Below are positions 6,690 through 8,450 of a DNA stretch of 8,450 nt, one piece after another. This DNA is from Planctomycetota bacterium (GTDB lineage: Bacteria > Planctomycetota > Planctomycetia > Pirellulales > Lacipirellulaceae). Location: assembly GCA_022614705.1 (NCBI GenBank), contig JAKEIB010000103.1, positions 1 to 8,450 of the forward strand. The letters are read 5' to 3'. Numbering within the stretch: the first letter of the stretch is position 1; the number at the start of each line of letters is the position of its first letter. Under the pieces are notes generated by a model. The model saw nothing but the letters and a program-made list of their open reading frames with translations. It had not been told where the DNA came from and did no database searches. Made by a program: the position numbers and the translations under genes.

Positions 6690-7361
6690 CTACCTCGATG
6701 AGCCTCCTGTTTCCGCCTGCGTCCAGTGCGAAGCTTCGTCGAGCAGGGCCCGGACGGTTTGGTCCGAAGTCGGCGAAAAATCGTCGTACCATGCGCCCAC
6801 GGCCATAAAATGCTCCGGCCGGATGGCGCACAAAACTTCGTCGGCGATGCCGCTTATTGCGGCACACGTGTCGGGTGCGCCGACGGGCACGGCCACAATC
6901 ACGCGTTTGGGCCGCTGCTTTCGTAACGCGGCCACGGCCGCTCTCATCGTCGAACCGGTCGCCAGGCCATCGTCGATTAGAATGACGACGCAATCGCGCA
7001 CCGCGGAAGCCGGCTTGTCGTCGCGGTACATCTGGCGTTGCCGCGTTAGTGTTTCGCGTTCCTGCCGCGCGACGGTTTCGATGACGTCGTCCGGAATTCG
7101 CAGCGACTTGGTTACTTCGTCGTTCAAAATCACGATGTTGCCGTTCGCGACGGCGCCCATCGCTAGTTCCTCATGTCCGGGAACTCCCAGCTTGCGAACG
7201 AGAAACACGTCCATCGGCGCATGAAGCGCCTTAGCAACTTCAAACGCAACCGGTACGCCGCCACGCGGCAGCGCCAGAACGAGCACGTCTGGCCGCCCCG
7301 CAAAGTGATGCAACTTCTCGGCTAAAAACTGCCCCGCCTCAAAACGGTCGCGGAAATACAT
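6690..7361 (-). CDS. phosphoribosyltransferase family protein
   Basis: This encodes 223 residues, the normal size for this stand-alone type I PRTase group. The PRPP-binding loop is clear: VVILIDDGLATGSTM (125-139), with the acidic pair D130-D131 and the G-x-A-T-G-S-T loop. Other family features are ALPRGGVPVAFEVA (30-43) and DVFLVRKLGVPGHEELAMGA (51-70), which define the group usually annotated only as phosphoribosyltransferase. It is expected to bind PRPP and a base or nucleotide in the cytosol; the acceptor is unknown. The ATG at 7361 fits the family start (MYFRDRFEAG). No Shine-Dalgarno is visible, and a heptamer inverted repeat starts 8 bases upstream. It leads the hydrolase on the same strand, matching the domain order of known PRTase-hydrolase fusions. 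Confidence 0.9.
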   Translation of the reverse strand: MYFRDRFEAGQFLAEKLHHFAGRPDVLVLALPRGGVPVAFEVAKALHAPMDVFLVRKLGVPGHEELAMGAVANGNIVILNDEVTKSLRIPDDVIETVARQERETLTRQRQMYRDDKPASAVRDCVVILIDDGLATGSTMRAAVAALRKQRPKRVIVAVPVGAPDTCAAISGIADEVLCAIRPEHFMAVGAWYDDFSPTSDQTVRALLDEASHWTQAETGGSSR

Positions 7362-7369
7362 GATCTCAG

Positions 7370-7457
7370 GTGAGTAGGTGAATAAGTGAGTCGGCGAGTA
7401 AAGCGACTACCTCATGTCCCTACTCACATACTCACTCTCGCTTACTCACCTACTCAC
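7370..7457. repeat. GTGAGTA-based inverted repeat upstream of the phosphoribosyltransferase
   Basis: Arms 7370-7390 and 7437-7457 match at 19 of 21 positions and are built from variants of the heptamer GTGAGTA (GTGAGTAGGTGAATAAG and its complement). The right half also holds an extra partial run, TACTCACATACTCACTC (7420-7436), between the loop and the arm. The repeat sits just upstream of the phosphoribosyltransferase start, so the 5' leader of that mRNA would carry it. From 7458 to 7631 I see nothing else supportable. Confidence 0.75.
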
Positions 7458-7631
7458 TCTCCTTCAGCTAACTCTTTACTTCGATTCGCCGGCTCTTGAC
7501 GCTTGCGGCCAGAGGAAATGCTGTGCAAACTGCGCGCCTTTGACGAACGCGAGCGCGTAGGGCGACGGACCCAGAAGAGGAAGGGGCGCTTTGTGGGTGC
7601 GACAACACGTCGCGGTCAAGGCGCGAGGCCA

Positions 7632-8363
7632 CTATTCGTTGCCCGGACGAAGATCCAATACGGCGATTTCAGGCGGGCAATTCCAGCGGAGGGGCGTCAG
7701 ATTCGAGGTTCCGCGGCTGACGTGCATTACCGTACTTTCCACGCTGAACGTGCCGGCGGCGTAGCGCACGCCGTGCATGCTGGGGGCCGTTAGTGCGCCC
7801 AGAATGGGCAGGCAGATCTGCCCGCCGTGGACGTGGCCGGCCAATAAAAGATCAATGTTGTTGGCACGCGCCCAGCCGATCTGATCGGGCGAGTGAGCCA
7901 GGGCGACGCGCAGCGGCAAGCCGGCTGAGTCGTGCAAGGGGCACTGGGCCATGTCGGCGGCCGGCCCGAACCAAGGCAATTCGTTGCCGGCCAGGGCGAT
8001 GCGAAGATTGCCAATGGTCTCAAGCCGAACTCGTCCGCCGAGGTGAATGAGTCCTGCATCGTCGAGCGCCGCCATGAGCCGTTCGTGGTTGATGCGGCGG
8101 TCGTGATTTCCCAGAACGTAAAACACACCGCCCGCGGCGCGCAGCCGGCCCAGCGTATCCGGTATCCAATCGAAGCATTTTTCTCGATCGACAATGTCGC
8201 CGGTGATGGCCACGATGTCCGGCTCGCAACCGTTTACTGCACCGACGACATATTCGTAGTACGCCTTCGTGATGCGGCCCGACATGTGCAAATCCGACAG
8301 ATGCGCGATTCGCAAACCCGCATGTTCGGGCGTTAGGCGGGGTATTTTCAGAGTCTGTAGCAA
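7632..8363 (-). CDS. calcineurin-like metallophosphoesterase (YkuE/YaeI type)
   Basis: This encodes 243 residues with the full two-metal phosphoesterase motif set: D24-x-H26 (AHLSDLHM), G55-D56 (ITGDIVD), G85-N86-H87-D88 (VLGNHD), H157 (ALAHSPD) and G176-H177-x-H179 (AGHVHGGQ). The C-terminal VSRGTSNLTPLRWNCPPEI is typical of the YkuE/YaeI group, some of which hydrolyse UDP-2,3-diacylglucosamine or related lipid precursors; the substrate here is not known. The start is uncertain. TTG at 8363 is the only usual start codon between the in-frame stop at 8424-8426 and the conserved core, and the N-terminal membrane anchor of many relatives is missing. The 20 sense codons before that TTG (including HYQFPVT) contain no ATG or GTG. 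Either a TTG start or a small 5' frameshift explains this. Confidence 0.88.
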   Translation of the reverse strand: MLQTLKIPRLTPEHAGLRIAHLSDLHMSGRITKAYYEYVVGAVNGCEPDIVAITGDIVDREKCFDWIPDTLGRLRAAGGVFYVLGNHDRRINHERLMAALDDAGLIHLGGRVRLETIGNLRIALAGNELPWFGPAADMAQCPLHDSAGLPLRVALAHSPDQIGWARANNIDLLLAGHVHGGQICLPILGALTAPSMHGVRYAAGTFSVESTVMHVSRGTSNLTPLRWNCPPEIAVLDLRPGNE

Positions 8364-8428
8364 GGTTACTGGGAATTGGTAGTGACACGTTGAGCGTTTT
8401 CTTGTATTTTTCCCGGACCATTTTCACC

Positions 8429-8435
8429 AAGGAGG
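8429..8435 (+). promoter_or_regulatory. strong Shine-Dalgarno sequence
   Basis: AAGGAGG lies 6 bases before the ATG at 8442, a near-ideal sequence and spacing. It is the only such site in the window; the six other genes whose start context is visible lack one. Confidence 0.85.
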
Positions 8436-8441
8436 GTGACC

Positions 8442-8450
8442 ATGCCAGGA
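8442..8450 (+). CDS. start of a + strand gene cut by the window edge
   Basis: ATG CCA GGA (Met-Pro-Gly) follows a strong Shine-Dalgarno sequence with correct spacing and then runs off the window. It diverges from the metallophosphoesterase, sharing a 78-base intergenic region (8364-8441) that should hold promoters for both. I see no clear -35/-10 pair there. Only three residues are visible, so the product cannot be named. Confidence 0.6.

Noticed and set aside
6529..7224. 231-codon + strand open frame opposite the hydrolase start and the phosphoribosyltransferase
   Set aside because: It is antisense to a gene with an intact PRPP loop, has a Ser/Arg-rich translation and crosses the intercistronic hairpins.
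7503..7793. 96-codon + strand open frame overlapping the phosphoesterase 3' end
   Set aside because: It has a TTG start and no ribosome site, and more than half lies antisense to the phosphoesterase.

Overview
The window looks like a chromosomal stretch from a GC-rich bacterium, most probably a planctomycete. This is inferred from three things: a MoxR / DUF58 / long BatA-type vWA gene set, start codons that mostly lack Shine-Dalgarno sequences, and spacers full of short palindromic repeats. No rRNA, tRNA, CRISPR array or intact transposase gene is visible, so the taxonomic call rests on gene content and style only.

Left part, + strand (1-5854): a possible tail of an upstream gene ends at 31. 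A repeat-rich spacer follows, then a MoxR-family AAA+ ATPase (384-1400). A 627-base gene-free spacer carries a nested palindromic element of about 215 bp and heptamer repeats on both sides. After it come a DUF58 vWA-like protein (2028-2918), a 707-residue membrane-anchored BatA-type vWA protein (3002-5125) and, 24 bases further on, a SAM-dependent methyltransferase (5150-5854). In known MoxR/vWA systems the ATPase works with the vWA proteins as a chaperone-like remodelling machine at the membrane. The client here cannot be read from the sequence.

Right part, - strand (8363 down to 5877): a YkuE/YaeI-type metallophosphoesterase, a phosphoribosyltransferase and an alpha/beta hydrolase of the dienelactone hydrolase type. 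The last two lie in the same order as the two halves of known phosphoribosyltransferase-hydrolase fusion proteins, so they look like a functional pair. The methyltransferase and the hydrolase converge with only 22 bases between them.

Right edge: a new + strand gene starts at 8442 behind the only textbook Shine-Dalgarno sequence in the window, divergent from the phosphoesterase.

The genes are mostly familiar families. The least explained part is the spacer DNA: four spacers carry inverted repeats, three of them built from a different short repeated word and the fourth a compound palindrome. I see no clear evidence of a wholly new multi-gene system.
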